Positions 31,401 through 40,300 of a stretch of DNA of 64,000 nucleotides are shown here, piece by piece. The notes beneath the pieces were generated by a model. The model was not told the origin of the DNA. It saw only the letters and a list, made by a program, of their open reading frames with translations, and did not search any database. A program made the translations under genes and the position numbers. Source of the DNA: Leishmania infantum JPCM5 (taxonomy: Eukaryota; Euglenozoa; Kinetoplastea; Trypanosomatida; Trypanosomatidae). The stretch lies in contig NC_009391.2 of NCBI RefSeq assembly GCF_000002875.2, positions 305,486 through 369,485 of the forward strand, read 5' to 3'. How positions within the stretch are numbered: position 1 is the first letter of the stretch; every line of letters begins with the position of its first letter.

Positions 31401-31401
31401 G
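31334..31401 (+). promoter_or_regulatory. Putative trans-splice acceptor with an intervening CA repeat
   Basis: A pyrimidine tract (31334-31356) is separated from the first AG (31400-31401) by a CA repeat. The resulting 5' UTR is 59 bases and has no ATG before 31461. Confidence 0.5.
31364..31391. repeat. CA dinucleotide repeat
   Basis: About fourteen CA units between the pyrimidine tract and the predicted acceptor AG of the next gene. Confidence 0.9.
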
Positions 31402-31460
31402 GACGGCACTCTCACTGACGGCGTGCGCGACGTTGCTGAACGTGTACGAAGAGGTCGACG

Positions 31461-33932
31461 ATGCGATCGCGCGTACGCTTCCGACCACTTGGTAGAAACA
31501 CAAGGTATAGGCATCCTGCTGCCACAGCGGCGGCCGCAGCGCGGATGCGCTGTGTTTATCGGCCTGCCAGCGGCGCGAGTGGCTGCTGCAGAGCCACTGC
31601 TAGCGGCGGCACTACCCTTTCCGCCGGCACCGTGGCGTACGCCTCGCGGCACTTCAGTGCGCCTACGCGTCTGTCGCGATCGGAACCACCGCCACCGCCA
31701 CTCCCGCCACTCCCGGGGCCAGGCGCCACGGTGAGCGAGGAACGTGTCGCACGATGGTGTCGGCGGCTGTGGGACCTCACGCGCAAGTCCACTGGCAGCG
31801 TGGCCTCTGCCCATGTCACCCCACAGCTTCAACTCGCCGCCCACAGAGCAACAGCAGCACTGTTATCATCGTCGTCGGCGTCCCCCTTCACCGCGCCACT
31901 GCAGATTGACGACAATGGGGAGGTGACGGGCGAGGTGGTGCTGTCCTGCCTGCGCCGCGCCATCCGTAGCGATCAAGGCCGCATTCCTGGCGTCATTGTG
32001 GAGAGCGTGTGGGCCGCCTTCGACGTGCTCGTGCCGCCCATCGTCCAGAACAGCGTCACAGAGGATAGCATCACACCCGCGACGGAGGATAGCTTCTTTA
32101 TGTTCATCTCGACCTTGAACGAGCTCAACTTCGACCTGCACGCGGTCGTGAAGGCAAGCACGCAGCTGACAGCGAAGGTGGACTCCTACGTGGCCCTTCT
32201 ACGGCAGGCGGAGGCTCAAGAAACGCAGCAAGCGGCAACAGCAGCTGCCTGTGGCTCTGCACAGGCCGCTATCGACGGATGCGAGCTCATGGAGAAGCTC
32301 ATGAAGACTAAGGGGGAGGTCATGCAGTGCTGCTTCGAGGCCCGCAACGCCGGCTCTCCTCTCTACTACACGTGGTTGTGGCACACGGCCGCCATGCCGG
32401 ACGGCCTGCGGCGGCTCATGCATTTTCGAAAGCTGACCCATTTCTTCGAGAGCTTGTGCAAGCGACACATCAAACATCTCATGCAGCAGCAGCAGCAGCA
32501 GCCGCAGCGGCGGAGCTTACTGTCTTCTTCGGCGCCTGCTACTGGCGAGTCTGCGGGGACGTTGCCATCAGCAGCAGCATCAAGCGCCACGGAGCAAAGT
32601 CGCTGCGCTGGCGAGCTCTCCAAGTGGCGTAGTCGTCTCGTCGAGGTAGGCCTAATCGATGGTGCCATGTCGCTTCTCTTGCACGACCTCTTCTCCAAGG
32701 AGTACTTGGTGATGGAGGAGCTGACGTGGCTCTCGACGCCGCCGTCGATGCTGGACCAGATCATGCGTGCCGAGTCTGTCCATCCGTTCGTCCGCGGACT
32801 CGAAGACATGCGCCATCGCCTGCAACCGGCTCACCACCGCCACTTGTTCGCCTTTCTGCACCCCGCCGTTGTCGAGGAGCCGCTCATCGCCGTGCAGGTG
32901 GCCTTGACGCACGGCATCGCCAGCTCTGTGGACCAGATCTTGGGTCGCCCTACGCCGCTGTCAGACCCGGCGAACACGTCGAAGGCGGCCCTCTACTTCC
33001 GCCACGCACTGGAATCCTCGGCGGCGGTTGACTGCGCCGGTGCGGCGGAAGATGGCAACGTGAACACCGCCATCTTCTACAGCATCAACTCTGCCCAGAG
33101 TGCGTTGCGTGGCATGGACATGGGCAACCGCCTCATCAAGCGCGTCGTGCAGGAGGTGGAGGGCAACATTAATGCCCGGCGGCAGGCGCGCAGCTTGACT
33201 CCCATCCACACCTTCAGCACCCTCTCACCCATCCCACTCTACGTCAAGTGGCTGGCTGATAAGGTGGCTGCGCTGGCGGCTGCCGCTGCGACAGCTACCA
33301 CGATGACGGCGAGCGGCATCTTTGGCAAGCAGCTCTCCGCAACCGAGGAAGATACACGCTACTTGGAGCCGCTTCGCGCGGCGATTGCCGGCTACGTCCT
33401 GCGGCACCCCGGTGCCCTACCGGCGGAGGCGCGTGCGGTGATGTCAGCGGCGGCCGCAAGCAGTCACGGCAACCACGCGGCTGCAAACATAGCGGCACTG
33501 CAGTACCTCGTGCGTCTGCTCCAAGACTCATCTTCGCCCCCCTCGTTGCCGCGCGATGATCCTGCCATGTTCGCCGCGGGCAGCACCTCGACAGAGCGGC
33601 ATCAGCAGCCATGGTGGATGGACCATGCGTTCACGATGGCCCTCGAGGCGCCCCTGCTGCACTCCGTTGCCACGTACCTGTGCACTGCCAAGCGTAGTGG
33701 TGATGGCCGCATTCGCGACCCAGTCGGCAACTTTCACGTGTCTAATGGCGCCACTGTTTATCGACTAAACTTCCTGGCGAACACGACCCCGAAGGCCAGT
33801 TGTGAGAGCGCCTGCATCATGGTGAACTACTGGTACGACCTGCCAACGGTCTCAGCCAACGCTGCGCAGTACGAGGTGAGCCGCACCGTGCCCCTCGGTG
33901 AGCCGATCAAGACGCTGCTGGGGGACATTTAG
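31461..33932 (+). CDS. Malonyl-CoA decarboxylase, probably mitochondrial
   Basis: The protein has 823 residues, against ~490 in human MLYCD, with Ala/Gln/Ser-rich insertions accounting for most of the excess. The N-terminus (MRSRVRFRPLGRNTRYRH) is Arg-rich and lacks acids, like a mitochondrial presequence. Family segments in order: EEPLIAVQVALTHGIASSVDQ (~472-492), corresponding to the human segment with the catalytic Ser; FYSINSAQSALRGMDMGNRL (~541-560); FSTLSPIPLYVKWL (~584-597); and DPVGNFHVSNGATVYRLN with H759 matching the catalytic His. The enzyme converts malonyl-CoA to acetyl-CoA and CO2, controlling malonyl-CoA levels. Unlike human MCD there is no SKL-type peroxisomal (glycosomal) C-terminus; it ends LLGDI. 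A Gln run (32480-32503) lies in the N-terminal domain. The functional assignment is by remembered family motifs and is fairly secure. Confidence 0.88.
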   Translation: MRSRVRFRPLGRNTRYRHPAATAAAAARMRCVYRPASGASGCCRATASGGTTLSAGTVAYASRHFSAPTRLSRSEPPPPPLPPLPGPGATVSEERVARWCRRLWDLTRKSTGSVASAHVTPQLQLAAHRATAALLSSSSASPFTAPLQIDDNGEVTGEVVLSCLRRAIRSDQGRIPGVIVESVWAAFDVLVPPIVQNSVTEDSITPATEDSFFMFISTLNELNFDLHAVVKASTQLTAKVDSYVALLRQAEAQETQQAATAAACGSAQAAIDGCELMEKLMKTKGEVMQCCFEARNAGSPLYYTWLWHTAAMPDGLRRLMHFRKLTHFFESLCKRHIKHLMQQQQQQPQRRSLLSSSAPATGESAGTLPSAAASSATEQSRCAGELSKWRSRLVEVGLIDGAMSLLLHDLFSKEYLVMEELTWLSTPPSMLDQIMRAESVHPFVRGLEDMRHRLQPAHHRHLFAFLHPAVVEEPLIAVQVALTHGIASSVDQILGRPTPLSDPANTSKAALYFRHALESSAAVDCAGAAEDGNVNTAIFYSINSAQSALRGMDMGNRLIKRVVQEVEGNINARRQARSLTPIHTFSTLSPIPLYVKWLADKVAALAAAAATATTMTASGIFGKQLSATEEDTRYLEPLRAAIAGYVLRHPGALPAEARAVMSAAAASSHGNHAAANIAALQYLVRLLQDSSSPPSLPRDDPAMFAAGSTSTERHQQPWWMDHAFTMALEAPLLHSVATYLCTAKRSGDGRIRDPVGNFHVSNGATVYRLNFLANTTPKASCESACIMVNYWYDLPTVSANAAQYEVSRTVPLGEPIKTLLGDI

Positions 33933-34685
33933 GGCGGCAGTGCTGTCAAGCCCTGCGGACACTTCCTCCCCCTCTCCGTTCCGCCAGTCGCGCTGGTGGG
34001 CGCACGTGCAGCAGCAAATCTTGTGCCCTGGAAGAGTGAGCGCCATCCCCTCCTCTCCCACTTGCTTTGAAAATGACCGATCCACAGCGCAGGAACGATG
34101 GCCAGACAGCACCACCACCGCCACGCCTCCCCACGCACACGGACATGCCCCGCCCTCCTTTGTGTGGCATTGCGCTCTTATTTTTGTGTATCGCTGCGCG
34201 CGCATCTCTCTCGAGCCTTTCTCCTCCGTCTTCGATGCGCGTCCGCCCTGCACCCTGCCCTGTGTACCCTCCGCCTTGCCCCCTTCCACCGCGCCTTCCT
34301 CTTCTTTCTCTCGCGCTGCCCCACAGAGGCGTTTGATCTGCTGTCTGAGGCGCATGTGAGGCGAGCACGACGAAGAGCAACCACAACATACGAAGAAGAG
34401 AGAGGACTGGTCTCCGTCTTGTTATGTGTGTGTGTGTGTGCGTCACTCCGGAGGAGCCCGTCCTACCGCACAGGCGGAGGTGTTGGTCCCGTGAGCGTGG
34501 GCGTTGTGTGTGATGAGTACGTATAGATACACATGTACGTATGATAAGTTGTATGCACGTACGCGCTTCGGCTCTCGGGCACGCTGCAGGGAGCGCCGCC
34601 GACCCCGTCCCTTCGCGCTTCCGACCCCCTGCGGTGCTCTCTTCGCTATTTCTCGACTACGTCCTGCTTCTCGGTTGATGCGGGG
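33933..34685. other. Intergenic region
   Basis: This is the 3' UTR of the decarboxylase gene and following spacer, pyrimidine-rich and with a GT run at 34426-34441. No gene is supported. Confidence 0.6.
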
Positions 34686-35478
34686 GGCCACCTCAGCGCG
34701 GTTTCAGGGTGCCCGGTGACCCGCACTTGGTAGGGAGGCCGAACGCCTACAACATGCTCTCGGTGTACGGCTGGCGGACTCTCGGTGTCGGCGAATAGGT
34801 GCTGGGGGCTGGTGCTGTCCCGAAAGAGGCTTACCGTTCTCCGATAACGCTCACACTAGCTCACACCGGATAGTACCAGCGGCTCGACAGCTTCTGGACG
34901 AAGAGATGTACACTGATCAGCCCAACAGTGCATTGTGTGCAGTGTCCGCTACACTCGACCCTGCGGGCTGAGGGGGCATCGGCGCGGGGGGGGGCAGTGA
35001 GGGCACCCCGAGCTGCAGCACCGAGTCCTCCAGACTCTGCTGTGGAGAGTCTCCGCGCCATATTACGGGATGCAGCGGCTTGGGGCGGCTGGGGGGGGGC
35101 GTGGCGCGCGGGCGGGGCACAGAGTCTCGGAGGGCCCTGGCCTGGGGCCGGCCAGCTGCCTCCTCGGGTCCACTCGGCATGCGCCTTGGCCATCCCGTGC
35201 CACCACCCGCGCGACAGACGCCATCGCCACTGCCCTCGAGCAGGGCGCTGAACGCGGCCGGCGTGGATCAAGGCGTGCGGCCCACTCGGGTGTCCGCGTG
35301 GGGCCGATCACGGGGCACACGCGCGAGGAAGGGGCGGGTCGCGGACACGGGGGGCCCGCTAGACGCGTGGACCCGATCCGACGCCAGGACGGCTGGCCCT
35401 CGCGCGCCAGGGCGTAGCTGCGGCGCAACAGAGGTGGGTGCGCTGCAGCTGTGTATGTGCGTCTTGCTTGCTTGACGT
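34686..35478 (+). mobile_element. Degenerate retroposon-like element (SIDER/DIRE candidate)
   Basis: The left end (34686-34709, GGCCACCTCAGCGCGG...) resembles, from memory, the Pr77 hallmark at the 5' end of trypanosomatid ingi/L1Tc-clade retroposons and of Leishmania SIDERs. The ~790-base segment from there to the end of the shared block would fit the size of a SIDER. It has no reverse transcriptase ORF. The right edge coincides with the end of the 454-bp repeat. Class assignment is inference and needs alignment to SIDER1/SIDER2 consensus sequences; an A-rich tail is not evident. Confidence 0.5.
35025..35478. repeat. Dispersed direct repeat, copy B
   Basis: This 454-bp block is the partner of 117-569, in direct orientation, about 98% identical by eye and identical over the last ~225 bases. 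The two copies bracket 34.5 kb of unique sequence with ten genes. Differences cluster in the left half. Confidence 0.85.
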
Positions 35479-36372
35479 TTTCTCGGAGGAATGATGTTAT
35501 GGCTCAACTCACCCGATGCTTGCCGTAGAACAGGAGCTCCACTTCTCTCTCGAGCCCCGGCCTTTCACAAGCACCGCATCCGCGTGGTGCGAAGCACCGG
35601 TAGACGCGCGTTGCAGCAGTGCGCCGGCCCGGTCGCCCGAGGAGGGCCCGTGCCCTCAAGCGCCGCCCACCCACCCCGCGCACCGTAGGGTGGCTCTCAG
35701 GCGCCCCACACCCAGCAGGCGGTGCGAGGGTCGGGTGTGGCATACGCTCGAGTCGCGCGGACACTTTTTGCCTATCCGATGAGAACCACAAACGCGTTCA
35801 CTGCCGCCGCTCGCCCCGGCGCCACGCCGTCCAGGACCCGCCCGCCGACATCCGCAGCGACGACTCGCTCTCACTCGCCCACGTCGTAGGCGCTTGGCAC
35901 GCGCACCGCCAGAAGTGGCTCGGCATTCGGCCGGGATGGGGGCGGGGAGAGGGGGCTGCTCGGCGTCCACCCAGACCGAGCTGGACACACCGGACCCGGA
36001 GATGCCACGCGCGGAGGTGTGTGTGCGCATCCTATGGGGTATGCAGGTAGGCATAACACGAAGATGCGCTGTGCTTGTCGGTGTTCTTTTTTTTTTGTGG
36101 TGCTTGCTTTTCATCTTCACCTGCCGTGCGCCTCTCCCGCTGTTTTATCTTTTCTCGTCTGCTGGCTTGCCTTTCATGCACGCGTGATGGCGTGGGTGCC
36201 TGTGCACCGCGTGCTCTCTTCCCATCGTCTTGTGGAGTGCGCCTTGTCTGGGTAGCTTCGCTTGTCTGTGGTTGCCTCCCTGTGTACGTCTCTGCTCATC
36301 CTTTTCGTCAAAACAGTGTAGCGCAAGCGGGGGTGAGGTCGGGAGGGCAACGCGGCTGTGATGCAGAGCCTA

Positions 36373-36412
36373 ACCCACACATGCGTGTGCATATGCACAC
36401 GCATGTGTGGGT
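36373..36412. repeat. Perfect 40-bp palindrome
   Basis: Each 20-base half is the exact reverse complement of the other (left half ACCCACACATGCGTGTGCAT), with no spacer. The adjoining bases do not pair. It could extrude as a cruciform or, in RNA, form a long hairpin. Confidence 0.95.
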
Positions 36413-36724
36413 AAAGTCGCCACCTCAAGTGCTCGCGCACCGCACCTGCATGCACTTTTATGCAGCCCACCGACGTGTACATGTGCATTTCTTAGGTTGC
36501 ACTGATGCCCCTCATGATGGGCTGGTACGCAAGCTGTGTCGTTCGTGCTCTGCGCCAACCCTCTCGCTGTCTCTCCCTCTTTCCTATCCACTCAGTCCTC
36601 TTGTCGCTACATCCGCGGCAACGACCAACACCGTTACCCGACGCTCTACGCGCCAGCCACGCACACGCGCAGGGGCGGGGCTGCACCTTTGTAAACTAGA
36701 CGTGTCTCTGGCAAGTTTTTCCCT

Positions 36725-36725
<1 letters not shown>

Positions 36726-36761
<36 letters not shown>
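36726..36761. repeat. CA dinucleotide repeat
   Basis: Eighteen CA units, the longest uninterrupted CA run I found in the window. Confidence 0.92.
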
Positions 36762-36762
<1 letters not shown>

Positions 36763-37174
36763 GCCCGTTGCGCTCTCTCGACGCCGCCTCCTCTTCCGCC
36801 ATTGTGCTCTTCTCCTCTGTTTGGCCGCTTCCTGTACCGCCACCGATCTCGTTGAACCACACCTGCACACACTTAAGATTGCCGGACAGCGCTGTCGGGT
36901 GCAAGCGAATCGAGCAACGGAAGAAGAGGAAGAGAGAGAGACCCCTCTATTCCTTACCCCTCGTGTTCGTCTTAGTGCATACATGAGAGGCCTGCTCATC
37001 TTATTCGAGTGTACCGCACCCGCGCCGCACGGCACCACACCGCACCACACCGTACCACCCCTCTCTTCCTCATTTCCTTTCATGATATTACCGGCGCTCT
37101 GCACGGCGTTTCTCAGTGCCTCGCCGCACGCCGCCTCCGCTGTCTTGCACATCTGATGCATAAGGAAAGGAACA

Positions 37175-37200
37175 CCACACACATACACACACACACACAC
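37175..37200. repeat. CA-rich repeat
   Basis: A slightly interrupted CA run with a further CA-rich stretch to 37219, upstream of the giant gene. Confidence 0.8.
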
Positions 37201-37323
37201 CTAAATACACCAACACACACCCGAGTAGAGCTGGTGAGCTATCAGGCGAAGCACTGAGGTCCTTCGCCACCTTCTCTGCCTCTTCATACTCGCCGTTTGG
37301 ATGCCGGTGCCGCCAGGGCGTTT

Positions 37324-40300
37324 ATGATGCACAATTCCAGCGCAGCCTCGGACCTCGCCAACGCCCCGCACGAAACCCAAGCTGAACTTGATGCATCTGC
37401 AGAGGCGACGCTGCAGCCACCCTTTGCCGCGTCGCTGCAGGTGTCCTTGCATGAAGTCACGACTGCCTCCGTATCAGGAGGACAAAGGAGTCAGCAAGAT
37501 GCTCCCGCACGTCCCTCGACAGCAGGTGCTGCTCTTGCAGTGACACCATTGGGGAGGTCGTTGCCGTCTTCTCGATCTCGCTCTGCGACCTCCGCCATCC
37601 CGCCGCCGCCGCTCGTGCGCCCAGCAAAGAAGGCGGTCAAGGCGGGCGGCCACGACTGCACCACTAACGGCGTGGTTGGTAGTGCCTCGCTCTTCCGCGA
37701 TTGGTCCACCAATGCCGCGCTGCTCGATGAGGTTCTGAACACGCCGTTCTTCCATCTACTCCCGAAAAGCACAGAGAGCACGGCCGGCACGGTCGCCTCG
37801 TCTGCGGCGGCGCACGATCCGGCACTGCAGTCGGTGACTCTGCCCACCAGCGATGCCCCGCTGCCGTCCATTCTCCTTATCGCCCTCTCAGACATCGAGG
37901 TGTTGCAGCAGTCTTTCTGCGCGCACACCCTCGTCAACCCAGTGAAGAATCAGCTCGGTGAGTTCAAGCGACTTGTGGCGGCCTCGATGCGGTCGGAGCT
38001 GACGCATGGGCACGCGCCGCAGCACACGGAGAACTTTGCAGCGGAAGCACAACCGGCTGCCGCCGTGACTGAGGATGTCCATGCAGACCACAACGCTGCT
38101 GGCGACGAAGGCGAGAAGGCGACTGGTTCTGCGATGCACGATGATGACTTGGCCGACGACTCCGCTCTCATCGTTAGCTCCTTACAGGCGCACGACGCGG
38201 CCGTCCGCGCAGCGTTGCGCACCGCACACGGGTTTCTCTACGGCAGTGAAACAGTCCCCGTCGGCGTGCCGGTGGTGTACTTGCAGCGCGCTCGACGAGA
38301 GTGGCTTACGCGGTACCGCGTCATGCACGTTCAGCCACATCTGCAGAAGGCCCAGCGACGTCGCTATGAGGCGTGGGCGGCGCAGCATCCACAGATACAG
38401 GGCTTTGCTGACGGCAGCGCCGACGGTGCTACCCACCAGCACGGCGCGTCTGCCTCGCGGAGCGCGATGACGCCGGTGTCTATGTGCGCAGCGTTGCAGC
38501 CCAAGTATTGGCGAACCATCTCCATGGAGCGGCCAAGTGCTGTGCCCACCACGACCCACCCCGGCACTGCGAATGCGCCGCCGGTTGAAGTGGAAGGGGT
38601 TGCGAGCGGTCACAGCGTCGTCCCGCCGCCAACACGTCGGCTATGGTCGTCAAGCTCTGCACACTCCGCCTCGCCACTGCACGCGTTGTCGCCCGCAAAG
38701 ACAACGGCGGTGCCGGCGTTCTATAAGGCAGCGTGGGACGTGGACCTCTACGACGACCTCGGCCTGGCCGTGTCGGCGGAGCAGCTCGACATTATGGTGC
38801 GCCAGGCAACGTCGCGCACCGCTGTAGAGGCGATGGAGCTAGACGAGCTGGCGCCGCAGTTTTCGACGACAGTGGCTAACGCTTCTTTCGCTTCCCCGAT
38901 GGAGCTGTCGGCGCCGCCGCCGCTCATCCGCGCTGGCGACCTTACCCAGATGCAGCTCACCCTTCCCGTCTTTGTTTATGTTGTAAGTCGCTACTTATTC
39001 GTTGCCCACTACGCCGCGTACTTTCCGACAGGCCTGTTCAGCCGCGCCCTCATCGACCCCTTCTACTTCCCGGACGCAGCTCAATGCACGCCGGAGTATG
39101 CGCTACGTGCGGCGCCGGCCCTACGACGTGAGGCGCGGCGTGTGTATGCCAGCTATGCCGCGAAGCTGGCGGATGCGCACCGCTGCTTTCCGGATCGCAC
39201 GCGCTCGACAGAGGTGCCGCTGCCGCCGAACGACATGTTTCACCTGTGGGAGCTGCTGTGCCCGCCGCAGCGGCAGGACGTCGCAGGGCGGTGGAACCCC
39301 ATTCCGTGGGGCCAGCTGATGCCCGAGGAGGAAGAGGCGCTTCTTGATGAGGGATTCAAGAGTGTCGCGCACGCAGGTCAGGACGCCATCGACAAACATC
39401 TCTCTCACGAGGAACCGCTGCTGAGTTATCCATACGCCCGCGCAGCACGGCTAACCTACCGGCAGCGACTCCAGCAGCTCGCCCAGCACCCGTCACTTCT
39501 GGCCGAGGTCCACCGCCTTCTCTCACAGTGCGAGGACATCGCGATGCAGTTCTTCACGATGGTTGACATGGAGCAGAAGGGTTGCATCACTTGGGAGGCC
39601 TTCACCAACGCGCTTATTGAGGAGGCAGACGTGCAGGATCATCAGCGCAAGGTGCGCGAGCGTGCTGCCCATCTTACGCGCACCAGCGCCTCGGTCTTCG
39701 ACCGGTACGTCGTGGAGCCGCTCCCCTCAACGCTCGCACGGCTTGGGTACACGGGCAACGTCTTCGAGGTGCGGCACAGCGCGTCGCTCGTCATGCTGGA
39801 GGGTGCGAACGACTACGCCGTGTGCGATGGCACTCAGCTGGGCAGCATTCACCAACGCTTTCTTGTCAGGCCCATGGATGTGTTGTGCAAGGAGCTCGAA
39901 GATGAGCCGCACGACGCCTTTGGCCGACTCATCCGCGGCCTCCGTGGCCATCGGGGCGGCGGCGGCGACAGGGAGATTGGCAGGCGAAGAGCGTACTCGG
40001 CCACTGATACTGACGGCTACGACGCAGCACTGAGACAGCGGCCATGGCGCAACAATCAGCGACCTCTGCGGGTGTACGTTCGCTACGAGGACGGCCGACG
40101 ACTGCAGGAGTCGACGGCACTGAACATGCTGCAGCAGCTGAGCCCCTCAAGGGCGAGGGCCGTCACGGCAGCTGGCAGGGGGACTGTTGACGACCACGAG
40201 GGCGTGTTCACAAGCATGCGGGCGCATCAACCGGCGAAGTTGGTCTCCCTCGAAGGCATCTTGGTTGTCGAGAACGTCTCGCCATGTGTGCCGTGGCCCG

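Larger units (their letters stand above)
35479..37323. other. Intergenic region with GC-rich island and palindrome
   Basis: Bases 35479-36030 remain unusually GC-rich and of coding-like composition, but no frame forms a recognisable protein; they may be a further retroposon remnant. From 36050 the sequence returns to pyrimidine and GT/CA-rich spacer, with a perfect palindrome (36373-36412) and two CA repeats. The 303-codon + frame at 36075-36986 crosses the palindrome and a CA repeat and is rejected. The splice acceptor for the next gene is ambiguous: candidate AGs lie at 37223-37224 and 37315-37316. Confidence 0.5.

Noticed and set aside
36365..36412. Possible interstitial telomeric repeat (CCTAACCC)
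   Set aside because: Only one unit is present and it merges into the palindrome; there is no TTAGGG array.
36075..36986. 303-codon + frame
   Set aside because: It crosses the 40-bp palindrome and a CA repeat encoding Thr-His runs; no ordered segments.
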